From NCBI RefSeq assembly GCF_022354825.1, contig NZ_CP031168.1, forward strand, positions 5,395,501 through 5,459,500: a stretch of 64,000 bases of DNA, read 5' to 3'. Source of the DNA: Paenibacillus sp. H1-7. Its GTDB lineage: Bacteria; Bacillota; Bacilli; Paenibacillales; NBRC-103111. Both the position numbers and the translations under genes were made by a program. Shown one piece after another: positions 51,602 through 60,573 of this stretch (its first letter is position 1; each line of letters begins with the position of its first letter). The notes beneath the pieces were generated by a model that was not told the DNA's origin, searched no databases, and saw only the letters and a list, made by a program, of their open reading frames with translations.

Positions 51602-53431
51602 CTATATACTGCGGCTCTCTTGATACCACTGGGCTTGATCATGAAACAATGACGCATATTTGCCTCCCTTGGCAAGCAATTGCTTGTGATTGCCGTCCTC
51701 GATTAACCGTCCCTGATCAAGCACCAGAATCCGGTCGGCAAATCGCGCCCAACCCAGTCGATGCGATACGAATATCGCCGTTTTGCCTTGACGCAGCCGG
51801 TGGAACTGCTCAAAGATCTCGATCTCGCTGGCCGGGTCAATCGCCGCCGTCGGCTCGTCGAGCACAACCAGCTCGCTCTGTCTATACATCGCTCGTGCGA
51901 TGGCGAGACGCTGCCACTGACCGCCGGAGAGCTCCCGCCCGCCTTCCACAACCTGCCCGAGCGGGGTGTCCAGCCCGCGGTCCGACTTATGGATCAGATC
52001 CTCCAAACCGCAAGCCTTAAGCAGCCGCAGGATTTCCTCGTCATCGAGCCTTCGAGTAAGATCACCCAGCGCTACATTGTCGCGCAAGGTGAACGGGTAT
52101 CGCTCATGATCCTGAAACACGCTGCTCGTCCGCTGCCATATTTCACCGAGCTGTCCGTCCATTGAGGACAGATGGACACCGTTCCAGCTGACGCTTCCAT
52201 GACTAGGCTCGTAAAATCCGAGCAAAAGCTTGAGGAACGTCGTTTTGCCGGAACCATTATCGCCGACGAGTGCGATAGCTTCACCAGCACGTATAGAAAC
52301 CGTCACCTCGTCTAGTACGACATGTTCACGATTCGGATAGCCGAAAGTAACGTTATCGAACCTAATCTCCTTGAGATCACCTGGTATAGCTTCATAGTTC
52401 GCAGAGCGCTCCGGTCTCATTATCGGCGCTTGATCGTTCAGAAATTCAACCAGATCCTTCGCCTTCCCGCTCTGCATAATTAGCTTGCTTACGGGCCAAG
52501 ACAAGCTAAGCATGACCCCCTGGGACTGGAATACCGCCTGAAACACAATGACGATGAGCCCCGCCGTCATCTGTCCTTGCTGCATAAACTGCATCATAGC
52601 AGCAAGACAGCCGAAAGCTCCGGCGATATGCAGAAGTGTGATCCATGTCCCCAGCTTGTTTTCTTCACGTCTCATGGCAAACCTTCGACGCCTCTGCTCC
52701 AGCGTTCTGCGGCTCCACTGCTCTATCAAGTAAGGTGCCGATCCGAACAGCTTCAACTCCTTCGATGTTCCTGCATCGGTAAGCTGTTGGAACCAATAAT
52801 CCGATCTCCGGCCGTCCGTCGTCAGCTGCTTATCCTGTCGCCTTACGGCCAGCTCAATTTTCATCCGGTAATAAAATGCCGTGCCGTTGATCGCAAACAG
52901 GATTACGGATAGGATCCAGTGCGCTTGAGCTACCAGAATGACCATACCGGCGAACGAAGACAGCCGCTGTATGGCATCGACCCCGTTGCGGAGCATTCCG
53001 ATCAGATCCTGCCCGGCAGCCGATTGTGCCCGGTGAAGACGATCATGGAATGCGGCTTGTTCGAAATTTGCTAGTGAAACGGAGGCTGCTGCCATATGAA
53101 TTTCATGTTGAATTAAGCCTGCAGCCCGATGCTGGAGCACCTCGTCGGTCACCTTCCGCAGAGAGGCTGCTGCTGCCTGAAGCAGCATCGTTCCGAGGAA
53201 CAACGATAGAGGCAGCCAAAGCGATCTTATATCCGGCAGGCCATTTCCGCCGGTTACTTTAACCACAACGGAGTCAATCATATGCTTCTGGGATGTCAGA
53301 AGCGGAAGCACTAGCAGGCCAGAGCATATCGGGATGGCAAGCCATAGAAGCGTGATGACCGGCATCTGTCTACCAATCCGGTACAATAATGCAATTATTC
53401 CATGCAATGCATGTTCGGGCTTGGACCCCAC
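51602..53431 (-). CDS. ABC exporter half-transporter (membrane plus ATPase domains), subunit 2
   Basis: 609 aa from GTG 53431, about 10 nt after AAAGGGAGG; an ATG at 53470 would overlap the upstream gene's stop. An N-terminal six-helix region (about 15-310) is fused to an ATPase with Walker A GDNGSGKTT, signature LSGGQ, Walker B LVVLDEPTAA and the switch histidine in FVSHRLG. It follows a similar protein directly (32 nt), so the two probably form a heterodimeric exporter. Substrate unknown; no peptide or drug gene sits beside them. Confidence 0.9.
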   Translation of the reverse strand: MGSKPEHALHGIIALLYRIGRQMPVITLLWLAIPICSGLLVLPLLTSQKHMIDSVVVKVTGGNGLPDIRSLWLPLSLFLGTMLLQAAAASLRKVTDEVLQHRAAGLIQHEIHMAAASVSLANFEQAAFHDRLHRAQSAAGQDLIGMLRNGVDAIQRLSSFAGMVILVAQAHWILSVILFAINGTAFYYRMKIELAVRRQDKQLTTDGRRSDYWFQQLTDAGTSKELKLFGSAPYLIEQWSRRTLEQRRRRFAMRREENKLGTWITLLHIAGAFGCLAAMMQFMQQGQMTAGLIVIVFQAVFQSQGVMLSLSWPVSKLIMQSGKAKDLVEFLNDQAPIMRPERSANYEAIPGDLKEIRFDNVTFGYPNREHVVLDEVTVSIRAGEAIALVGDNGSGKTTFLKLLLGFYEPSHGSVSWNGVHLSSMDGQLGEIWQRTSSVFQDHERYPFTLRDNVALGDLTRRLDDEEILRLLKACGLEDLIHKSDRGLDTPLGQVVEGGRELSGGQWQRLAIARAMYRQSELVVLDEPTAAIDPASEIEIFEQFHRLRQGKTAIFVSHRLGWARFADRILVLDQGRLIEDGNHKQLLAKGGKYASLFHDQAQWYQESRSI

Positions 53432-53462
53432 AAATGATGCCTCCCTTTCTTCCTCGTTGAGC

Positions 53463-55250
53463 TTATACATACCACGATGCTTGCATCCGGTACAATCGTT
53501 CGTATTCACCGCATTTTGCCATCAATTGATCGTGTGTTCCTTGCTCGATAAGCTCCCCTTGCCGCAATACGAGGATACGATCAGCCAACCAGGCTGCGCC
53601 CAATCGATGAGTGACAAGAAACGCCGTCCGCTCACCCGCAATGCGGAAGAAATCTTCCATCGCCGCTCTCTCGGCTTGAGGATCCAAGGCGGAGGTCGGC
53701 TCATCGAAGAACAGAACGCTGCCTTCCCTGATGTAAGCTCTCGCAGCAGCCAACCGCTGCCATTGCCCTCCAGACAGTTCTATGCCTCCGAACTCCGGTC
53801 CTATGTTCTCGTCCAGCTCCCACTGGGAGGCGTTTGCCTGCGCCAGTGCCCCTAATAGCTTCTCGTCGTCATTAAGCCGCCGGATGCTTCCTAGAGCCAC
53901 CTGCTCCCTTACCGTCAAGCTCATTTTCGTGAAATCCTGCATCACCGCAGTGAAACGTTCGGCAGCCTCCGCTGCGGACAGCTTCGTTCCCGCTCTCGAA
54001 TACCAGTCCACCGTTCCTGAATCAGGTGTGTACAACCCTGTCAGCAGCTTGACCAAGGTCGATTTGCCTGCGCCATTCTCACCTACGATGGCAACTTTTT
54101 CTCCCGCTTCAATATGAAAATGAACGTTATGAATGCTCTTCTGCCGGCTGCCTTCATAGGTGAACGATAACTGTCTGACAAGCACTGATTTCGGCAGCTT
54201 ATCCATATGTAACGTTGAGCCTTCCTTAGAAAGAGGGACTCGCTCCCAAGCATGCTTTCCGGTATAAACAGGATCTTCGTCCAGCTGGACAAATTGCCGC
54301 AGCTCTCCCCAGCGTATCGTCTGCTGCTTAAACACCGCATATTGGTCCAATAGGCCCGGCCACATGCCTCCCAGCATGATTGCAATTTGCAGCAAAACAG
54401 CAATCTCACCGGCGGACTGTCCTTTTGCCGCAGATATGACGAGAACGATTGCCGCCAGCAAGCCGCTCACGAGGCTGACCACAAGCTCGGAAGGCGCCAG
54501 CATCAGCTGTTCCTTCTTCTTATGTGCAATCCATTGCAAGCCCGTTGCTTGATGCAAGCGCATCCATCTGGATTGCAGCTCCTCCGCCAGACCGAACAGC
54601 CGGATTTCTTTGGCAGACCGTCGCGAGGTCAAAATTCGGGATATATACTCTGCTGCAGTCCTTTGGGGAGTTTGCTGCCGATTCAGTTTTTCAACCGCTT
54701 GTGAAGTGTTATTCCGTAGAATGAATTGAATAGGAAGAAGGATGATGAACATCATGACAACCAGCCATTGTCCATACCAGCAAAGAATAGTAAGCAGGAG
54801 GATCATTTGAGGAGCTTGTAGCAGAAAGCCGATTCCGTTTAAAAAAAGCTGATCGGGAGCCACGTTCAAAGCGCGGGTACGAAGCTCTTTCAGCGACGGA
54901 GATTCCAGCCTCGCTAAGCTTAATTTTGAGCTTTTGACTAGAATGGCGTGCTCCACCTCGTATGCTCCGATTTCCATCAACCGGTTATACGATAACAGAG
55001 ACGCGCGGCCAATTACCGCTTGCACTATCATGACGGCTGCCAGGAAGCAGGCGGTCATCACCAAGTCTTGGACTACAGCCCCTCCGCTCCACAGCTGAAT
55101 CCGGTCAATGAGGCCTTTCATCAAAATCAATTGAGCAGGCATTAACAGCAGATTAACTACGTCGGCTATGGGCTTGACTTTGACCGGCTTCGGATCGGCT
55201 GCCGCCAAGAAGGAGGCCGTCTCTTTGAGATTTTGCAGGAGGCTATTAAT
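53463..55250 (-). CDS. ABC exporter half-transporter, subunit 1 (start codon uncertain)
   Basis: A six-helix membrane domain followed by an ATPase with Walker A GENGAGKST, LSGGQ, Walker B VLFFDEPTSA and switch histidine VTHRLG. The first standard start is TTG 55208, which has no ribosome binding site, yet the frame upstream stays protein-like (NSLLQNLKETASFLAA) back to a stop. GAAGAGGTG sits 8 nt before an in-frame ATT at 55250, so initiation at that rare codon is plausible. Either reading leaves about 580-595 aa. Pairs with the next gene. Confidence 0.85.
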   Translation of the reverse strand: MNSLLQNLKETASFLAAADPKPVKVKPIADVVNLLLMPAQLILMKGLIDRIQLWSGGAVVQDLVMTACFLAAVMIVQAVIGRASLLSYNRLMEIGAYEVEHAILVKSSKLSLARLESPSLKELRTRALNVAPDQLFLNGIGFLLQAPQMILLLTILCWYGQWLVVMMFIILLPIQFILRNNTSQAVEKLNRQQTPQRTAAEYISRILTSRRSAKEIRLFGLAEELQSRWMRLHQATGLQWIAHKKKEQLMLAPSELVVSLVSGLLAAIVLVISAAKGQSAGEIAVLLQIAIMLGGMWPGLLDQYAVFKQQTIRWGELRQFVQLDEDPVYTGKHAWERVPLSKEGSTLHMDKLPKSVLVRQLSFTYEGSRQKSIHNVHFHIEAGEKVAIVGENGAGKSTLVKLLTGLYTPDSGTVDWYSRAGTKLSAAEAAERFTAVMQDFTKMSLTVREQVALGSIRRLNDDEKLLGALAQANASQWELDENIGPEFGGIELSGGQWQRLAAARAYIREGSVLFFDEPTSALDPQAERAAMEDFFRIAGERTAFLVTHRLGAAWLADRILVLRQGELIEQGTHDQLMAKCGEYERLYRMQASWYV

Positions 55251-55575
55251 ATTCGCTTCACCTCTTCCCAGGGTTATTTTTCCAGAGAATATTTATAATA
55301 TCATGAAAATGGAAAAGTTCAATCTTTTTTTAATGCCAATTGAACACGAAATTTCCCCCGGGTGTCCCCTTCCGTCATTGAACTCCTAAAATAAAAAAAA
55401 CACCGCGTAAGTAAGCGGCGTTCCAAACCATAAATGGTCAGAGGTCTTTTAATGTTAGAAGCATCTTTTTAGCTGTCCCTCTTTATTTTTTCGCAGATTC
55501 TCTTCAGTCATGGATAATGAGAATGAGGGAGGCCATAGTTCTTAAGCACATCCCTCATCAATAGCGATATATATT
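55209..55575. other. Intergenic stretch upstream of the ABC exporter pair
   Basis: Holds the likely N-terminal extension and ribosome binding site of the first exporter gene (55250-55265), its promoter and a minus-strand terminator at 55392-55423. Nothing else is recognised between 55424 and 55575. Confidence 0.5.
55392..55423 (-). terminator. Terminator downstream of the ykvA-type gene
   Basis: Minus strand: AACGCCGC pairs with GCGGTGTT over about 8 nt, followed by eight T residues. Confidence 0.75.
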
Positions 55576-56001
55576 CTACTCTTTACTTGCCGCTGCTTCG
55601 TTAATACCTTTTTTCACTTCAAGTACCTCATTCTCAACATCTGCAATATCATTATCATCGGCGCTAATTGTACCGAACCAGTCCTCCATTTTTTTCAGAG
55701 CCTTTGCACGTACATCCTTGTTAATGTAAGAGGCGACTTGTCCGATTGCAAGCAACAATGCCGCTAAATCATCACCAAATCCGGCAACAGGAATAAAATC
55801 AGGAACCAAATCAACCGGTAAAATGAGATAACCTAGTGCAGAGTAAATGGTAATCTTCGCTTTAAGTGGTGTTGCTGGATTTTCTAGTGCATAGTAGGCT
55901 AATAAAGCGGTATAGACAACCTTTTTCCCTGCTTTTGCTGCATGTTTCTTTAACTTCTCCCAAAATGATTCCTCAGAAAAATGCTGATCGTACTTTTCCA
56001 T
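55576..56001 (-). CDS. YkvA-family (DUF1232) protein
   Basis: 141 aa, ATG after GGGGGTAGG. The DUF1232 core YTALLAYYALENPATPLKAK then ALGYLILPVDLVPDFIPVAGFGDDLAALL (about 30-82) is complete. This short helical domain, often membrane-associated, occurs in YkvA proteins and near transport or stress genes; its role is unknown. The acidic C-terminus (about 110-135) is variable. Downstream of the basic coiled-coil gene in the same direction, 48 nt away. Confidence 0.9.
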   Translation of the reverse strand: MEKYDQHFSEESFWEKLKKHAAKAGKKVVYTALLAYYALENPATPLKAKITIYSALGYLILPVDLVPDFIPVAGFGDDLAALLLAIGQVASYINKDVRAKALKKMEDWFGTISADDNDIADVENEVLEVKKGINEAAASKE

Positions 56002-56048
56002 GACCTACCCCCTAGCAAGAATGATGGGTCTGTATGTTGTTACATCCC

Positions 56049-56777
56049 TCACAGTTTCGGCAGTTTACTGTTGCTCCTATAGCCTGCCTTATGTGCCTGA
56101 TTAATAGCATCAATAAGCCCGCTTGTATACGTATCAACGTTTATTTTCCCATTCAACAATGCTGTTTTTTTATAGTTCTCCGAGAAATACAAAGTATCAT
56201 CTTGCTCATTGGCTAGATAATATTGTCGTTCAGAATCAACTGTACGGCTTCTTACTTTTGTGTTCAGAATTCGTTTTGATCTTCCTAGCCTTGCACCTTC
56301 ATGAATGCCGATTCCCCAAACTTCCTGACTGGTATTATCCAGGACCTCATACCCTACAACGACTTCAGCGTCCCTACTGTCTGTTAAAATCAATGTTTTG
56401 AGAAAAGAGCAATCCGACTGCGGTTTGTATTCTCTTTTATCGGAGATGGCGGAGTGGTTTTTTTTACCAGCAGGCTCCTTCTTAATTCCCTTGCCGACAT
56501 TATCAGCAGCACGATTTTCTTTTATGTTCTGTTGCGAGAGTTTTTCCAGCAGCTCTTCTTGCATTTGTTGCTTCATTCTTTGTAGTTCATCAGACATTTT
56601 TTTAGTTAGCTTCTGTTCTAAGTTCTCTTGGGGATCCTGTGTACTTCCAGTAACCTGTTTTATTGTAGGAGCTTTTCTCCGTTTTACCTTTTTCCTAGTA
56701 CGTTTGGGTTTCGTTAAAGAATGAATAGTCTCTCGTATCCCCTGCAAGATCGATTTCTTTTTTCGCTTCCTTGGCAA
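56049..56777 (-). CDS. Basic coiled-coil protein, function unknown
   Basis: 242 aa from TTG 56777, just after AAGGAGGGAGG. Residues 1-36 are extremely basic (PRKRKKK, KPKRTRKKVKRRK), 55-90 form a charged coiled coil (QKLTKKMSDELQRMKQQMQ), and the C-terminal half (about 125-242) is a folded domain (ILTDSRDAEVVVGYEVLDN, EVWGIGIHEGARLGRSKRI). I do not recognise the family. A DNA- or RNA-binding role is only suggested by charge. Likely in one operon with the ykvA-type gene. Confidence 0.6.
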   Translation of the reverse strand: MPRKRKKKSILQGIRETIHSLTKPKRTRKKVKRRKAPTIKQVTGSTQDPQENLEQKLTKKMSDELQRMKQQMQEELLEKLSQQNIKENRAADNVGKGIKKEPAGKKNHSAISDKREYKPQSDCSFLKTLILTDSRDAEVVVGYEVLDNTSQEVWGIGIHEGARLGRSKRILNTKVRSRTVDSERQYYLANEQDDTLYFSENYKKTALLNGKINVDTYTSGLIDAINQAHKAGYRSNSKLPKL

Positions 56778-56796
56778 TATCCTCCCTCCTTACAAC

Positions 56797-57021
56797 ATGA
56801 TAACGCAAATTACTCGTTTAAAGGAACCACTGCGAGATAAAGGTGATGAAATCAGCCAGCTTAAAGAGCAATTCCAGCTAACATCGAGTACTCCAACAGA
56901 AAATACAGTCAATGAGGATTATAAAACTCTTTTGCAAATCCTTCAACGAGCAAGACAAATTGGCAATTCCTCATTTATTTATTTGGTTAAAGAGCGTTTG
57001 AGTCCAAATTCGTTCCATTAA
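56797..57021 (+). CDS. Small coiled-coil ORF, doubtful
   Basis: 74 aa starting at ATG 56797, divergent from the basic protein. The first 30 residues are helical and charged (ITRLKEPLRDKGDEISQLKE), the rest is polar. No ribosome binding site precedes it; the purine-rich signal there belongs to the opposite strand. It may be a short gene or the remains of a longer one. No homologue recognised. Confidence 0.35.
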   Translation: MITQITRLKEPLRDKGDEISQLKEQFQLTSSTPTENTVNEDYKTLLQILQRARQIGNSSFIYLVKERLSPNSFH

Positions 57022-57113
57022 ACTGCGATGCCGCGGCTTGACATGAAGACTCTGCGGGCATGATTGTCGGCGATGCGGCATCAACATCCCATTGTCAACT
57101 TTTCTCTATAAAT

Positions 57114-57155
57114 AAAAAGGCGTAATCTCAGCTTTTTCGCCAAGATTGCGCCTTT
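57114..57155 (-). terminator. Terminator after the pectate lyase gene
   Basis: Minus strand: AGGCGCAATCT pairs with AGATTACGCCT, followed by TTTTTATT. Confidence 0.85.
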
Positions 57156-57165
57156 ATCCTGCTTG

Positions 57166-58692
57166 TTACTTTCCTTTTTTGGGAGAAAGCTTCACGGTGT
57201 TGGATGGGAATGCATGAACGGTTAGATCATTGATATAATATTCTATATTTGTATAGCCCTCACCCAAGTAATCTCCCCTTGATTCCAGGGTACCGTCGGA
57301 TGCATAGGCACTGTTTGGATTAAGCCCTCTAGCCCTCTCCCAATCATCAGGCATACCGTCTCCATCCGTATCCGTTGGTGCGCCGGTCAACACGGCTTCA
57401 GGATACTTATACTGAACGCCAGTCTCAATACTATATTTATCAAGTTCTGCTTTTTGTTCATCCGAAGCATCCGAATAAGGTCTTGCACCTGTAAGCGAAC
57501 CTTGTCCCGTCCTCGTTTCATGAACTACCTGCTTGTCAATATCCGTCCTTTGGTTCGCACTAACCGCTGCACCAGCATAATGCAGCACATGGTTGTAGGA
57601 ACCCTCCGAGCTCTCCGCATAGACAGCTGTAGAAACATTGACACCGTTTACAGTCATTTCAAATGGCACATCAGAACGGGTATTTTCTTCCGTCTTTCCG
57701 GAGCCGTATTTCATCCCTGTCCAGTTATCGGAGGTAAACGTGCTGTAATCGGTATTGTCCCTATTAAGAAAACGATTTCCCTTTAGATAAATAGAATAGT
57801 TTTCAGGACTTGTTCCGCTATCGCCAACACTTAAATAATTAAAGCCGCCTTTGGTTGAAGCCCCCATTTTTAACGTATTATTTACGTAGTTTACATGTCC
57901 AAGAGTACCATATGCCGTTTGATATCCCCAATTGTAGATAACGTTATTGGTAAAATCGATCGGATTGGTTCCTACCACTTTTCCTCTAAAGTTTCGGGAT
58001 ACATTGTGAACGATTAGATTATGATGCCACGAAGCATTAGCCCGGCCTAGCATAACCCCAAACCCGTGAATCCCTTTAGAATGGTATGAAAATGAATTGG
58101 ATGGACCGATGATGGAATACTGTACCGTGTAGTTATCATTTTTGGAATAAAGACCCCATTGTTCGTCGTTTGCCCAACCAATTGAAACATGGTCTACAAT
58201 AGAGTTACTACCGTTTGAACCTCCAAATGCATCATAATCGCTCGCAACTCCTCTTTCACCAGGCCTTGAGCTGATAAAGCGAAGAATAATATTATCACCG
58301 CCAAGACCGATTTTATAGTTTTTCAAAGTGATTCCTGCTCCGCCGGGTGCTGTCTGTCCTGCTACCGTCACGTTTGATTTGACTACTACATCGCTTTTTA
58401 ATTCAATGGTTCCTCCTACCTTAAAAACAACGATTCTATTAGATGTGCCAACTGCATCTCTAAATGAGCCTGGACCGCTATCGTTAAGGTTAGTAACGTA
58501 AACTACATCGCCCCCGCGTCCGCCTGTTGCGAATTTACCCCCACCTTCTGCACCAGGAAAGGCAACCATATTGCTTGCAGCTGCCTCAGCATGGACATTG
58601 CCGCCACTCGACCAGAACAACGATAATGAAGCCGTTAAGAGAACGGACATTGCGCATACCTTTTTCATTCGTGCCTTGTTTCGTTTAATCAT
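57166..58692 (-). CDS. Secreted pectate lyase (polysaccharide lyase family 1 type)
   Basis: 508 aa from ATG 58692 (AAAGGAGG upstream); the longer frame to 58803 is rejected. A Sec signal peptide covers about 1-33 (VLLTASLSLFWSSGGNVHA). The mature protein opens with FPGAEGGGKFATGGRGG and continues with DSGPGSFRDAV, VAGQTAPGGAGITLKN and VDHVSIGWANDEQ, a right-handed beta-helix of the pectate-lyase class. A calcium-binding DTDGDGMPDDWE loop lies near 430. It cleaves polygalacturonate by beta-elimination outside the cell. A cre-like site (58811) and a 5' UTR hairpin precede it. Confidence 0.9.
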   Translation of the reverse strand: MIKRNKARMKKVCAMSVLLTASLSLFWSSGGNVHAEAAASNMVAFPGAEGGGKFATGGRGGDVVYVTNLNDSGPGSFRDAVGTSNRIVVFKVGGTIELKSDVVVKSNVTVAGQTAPGGAGITLKNYKIGLGGDNIILRFISSRPGERGVASDYDAFGGSNGSNSIVDHVSIGWANDEQWGLYSKNDNYTVQYSIIGPSNSFSYHSKGIHGFGVMLGRANASWHHNLIVHNVSRNFRGKVVGTNPIDFTNNVIYNWGYQTAYGTLGHVNYVNNTLKMGASTKGGFNYLSVGDSGTSPENYSIYLKGNRFLNRDNTDYSTFTSDNWTGMKYGSGKTEENTRSDVPFEMTVNGVNVSTAVYAESSEGSYNHVLHYAGAAVSANQRTDIDKQVVHETRTGQGSLTGARPYSDASDEQKAELDKYSIETGVQYKYPEAVLTGAPTDTDGDGMPDDWERARGLNPNSAYASDGTLESRGDYLGEGYTNIEYYINDLTVHAFPSNTVKLSPKKGK

Positions 58693-58750
58693 TACTACAT
58701 CCTCCTTTACATTCATAAAGTTTTTTGCAAGAATCCCATGATGAACGAAG

Positions 58751-58784
58751 CCGGCAGTATTGTGCTCGAACACAATGCTTCCGG
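58751..58784 (-). promoter_or_regulatory. Hairpin in the pectate lyase 5' leader
   Basis: CCGGCAGTATTGTG and CACAATGCTTCCGG pair with two mismatches around CTCGAA. It lies 59 nt upstream of the start and has no T-run, so it is not a terminator; mRNA stabilisation or regulation is possible. Confidence 0.4.
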
Positions 58785-58810
58785 TTGGCTGACTTTCCTC
58801 CACTTTTGTG

Positions 58811-58825
58811 TAGTAACCGCTTACA
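58811..58825 (-). promoter_or_regulatory. cre-like site upstream of the pectate lyase gene
   Basis: On the minus strand TGTAAGCGGTTACTA, one mismatch from the cre consensus and nearly palindromic (GTAA-GCGG-TTAC). Confidence 0.55.
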
Positions 58826-58879
58826 CGACTTTAATTATACCAATATGTTCAAATGAATTATGGGGGACGTACCTCTTTG

Positions 58880-59222
58880 TTATAGGGGTGTTACTTTATT
58901 TTTCATTAACGCCGAACCAAAAAGATGTTACCAGAGAACCCCTGCGCATGCAGCAATCGAGGCAACGATCAACAAATTGATAAACATGCTCATTTTCGAT
59001 GCTTCAATTCTGCGTCCCGTTCGACGTGCGGATGTAGAGTGATCCTACCATATTAGCGGCTAACCCGATCCCATTCATGAAATAACTGATTTCCGCTGGG
59101 CTAAAATGTTTTGAGACGGAACGGGTGAGCACACTGTATCCAGCAAATATGACACATGCCAAAAGTAACAAGAGAATGCCGGTTATTTTGGAAGATACCG
59201 TTGCTGCTCCCTCTCATACGGC
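58880..59222 (-). pseudogene. Decayed EamA-family transporter
   Basis: In one frame, SSKITGILLLLLACVIFAGY then SVLTRSVSKHFSPAEISYFM (59040-59205) reads as the start of the second EamA repeat. After an in-frame stop, a segment ATG-S-MFINLLIVASIAACAGVLW, a stop, and HLFGSALMKNKVTPL (58880-58995) reads as the end of the same repeat (compare SxFINLxPVASI..GExLxxxHLxGSAL). The middle and the first repeat are missing, and there are at least two nonsense codons. It lies just after the FAD-desaturase-like gene. Confidence 0.6.
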
Positions 59223-59232
59223 CTGAGCTGAT

Positions 59233-60498
59233 TTAAGCATGGCGCAGAACTTCCTCTGCAGCCAACTTGCTGCTTGCCATCGCCGCATCAGCAAGCCGTC
59301 CTTCCGATCCGACCCAGTCACCGGCGACAAACAAACCTGGAACCTCCAGAACTGCAGGGTTGGGTGCCGGACCCGCTCCATGATGGTGTATCGTACGTGA
59401 ATCGTGAGCGACGAGGACATTAGGGGAGAAGCGTATGGAAACCACTTCCTTATCCCAGCCTGGCTCCAGAAGCTCCAGGAAATCAATCAGCTCCTTCTCG
59501 TCTGATTTCGGATTACTTGCATATTCATTATCGTTGTACTTCATCACATGCAGCACGTGAGCACCGTTGTCGCTCAGTTTAACGGCACCTGAATGCTTGG
59601 AGTAATAGAGAGGCTTATCTAGCCCGAGTGCGAACACTCGCTCAGGATACGGCATATTCCTCAACGCTACGTCCAAGCATGCAGCATATAATGGACGTGA
59701 TTCTGCTCGCCATCTGCTTATCGACATTGCTTCCGCATCTGGAACCAGACGATATACTTCGTGCGGTCCTACTGCTGCGATAATGGAGGATACCTTGATT
59801 ACTGTCCCATCCGATAGTTTCAGGGCATTTACGCTACCGTTCTTTAGCATTATTTGCTCGGCCATATAGCCGGTAACTATAGTCGCGCCGGCTTTCTTAG
59901 CAGCATCGCGCAGATCATTGATAACGATCTGCCAGCCCCCCTCCACATAGTGAACACCGCGACCGGCAAGCTGGCCTTGCTTGATTGCAAAGCCTGCACT
60001 TAATACGCTCATGTCATCGCAATAGGACCATTGCCGGCACATTACGTGAAAGAGCAGTCGTACCCGCTCGTGACGAATATGGTTTACAGCCCAATCCTGA
60101 AGGCTGATCGATTGTACGGACTCTGTATCGATTTGGCCTAATCCGCTCATTAGGCTGCTCCATTCCGCATTTTCCTCAAGGGATAAACCGGCGGGAACTT
60201 CCAATACGCTTCCGTTTATAATCCCGCTCATACCGCTCTTAGATGCGTATCCACCCTTCGGAAGACAGCCGAGCTCGCTCAAAATACGCAGCGCCGCTCC
60301 CCCCTCATACATAGCATGAGGACCTAGGTTGAATAGCGCACCGTTCATTTTCGTCGTTTGGGCGAGTCCGCCGAGCTGGTTTTCTTTCTCCAAGACGACA
60401 ACGGATTTTCCAGCCCTCGCCAAAATAACAGCTGCCGTCAGCCCTGCAAGACCACCGCCGATCACTGCAGCTTCATACCTATTTTTTTCAATTGTCAT
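59233..60498 (-). CDS. FAD-dependent oxidoreductase (phytoene-desaturase-like)
   Basis: 421 aa from ATG 60498; an ATG 9 nt further up sits on the AAGGAGG site. AVIGGGLAGLTAAVILARAG (about 11-30) with LEKENQLGGLA downstream is the FAD fold of the amine-oxidase/phytoene-desaturase superfamily. The C-terminal VPGLFVAGDWVGSEGRLADAAMASSK completes the FAD site. Substrate unknown; a carotenoid or amine is possible. It is preceded by a palindrome (60538-60555) that also occurs before the divergent-acting TetR gene, so it is probably repressed by it. Confidence 0.87.
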   Translation of the reverse strand: MTIEKNRYEAAVIGGGLAGLTAAVILARAGKSVVVLEKENQLGGLAQTTKMNGALFNLGPHAMYEGGAALRILSELGCLPKGGYASKSGMSGIINGSVLEVPAGLSLEENAEWSSLMSGLGQIDTESVQSISLQDWAVNHIRHERVRLLFHVMCRQWSYCDDMSVLSAGFAIKQGQLAGRGVHYVEGGWQIVINDLRDAAKKAGATIVTGYMAEQIMLKNGSVNALKLSDGTVIKVSSIIAAVGPHEVYRLVPDAEAMSISRWRAESRPLYAACLDVALRNMPYPERVFALGLDKPLYYSKHSGAVKLSDNGAHVLHVMKYNDNEYASNPKSDEKELIDFLELLEPGWDKEVVSIRFSPNVLVAHDSRTIHHHGAGPAPNPAVLEVPGLFVAGDWVGSEGRLADAAMASSKLAAEEVLRHA

Positions 60499-60537
60499 AT
60501 CTAGCATCCTCCTTAAATTTTGCTCAAACCCACCGAC

Positions 60538-60555
60538 TGTCAGTACTTACTGTCA
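60538..60555. promoter_or_regulatory. TetR-type operator before the FAD gene
   Basis: TGTCAGT-N4-ACTGTCA, one mismatch from an exact inverted repeat, 40 nt before the FAD-oxidoreductase start. Same half-sites as at 61203. Confidence 0.65.
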
Positions 60556-60573
60556 TTATGAGTTTAAAAATAG

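Noticed and set aside
58693..58803. N-terminal extension of the pectate lyase
   Set aside because: The extension lies in the palindromic leader, and a Sec signal peptide and AAAGGAGG site mark ATG 58692. The matching plus-strand frame at 58738-58980 looks similar only because the DNA there is an inverted repeat.
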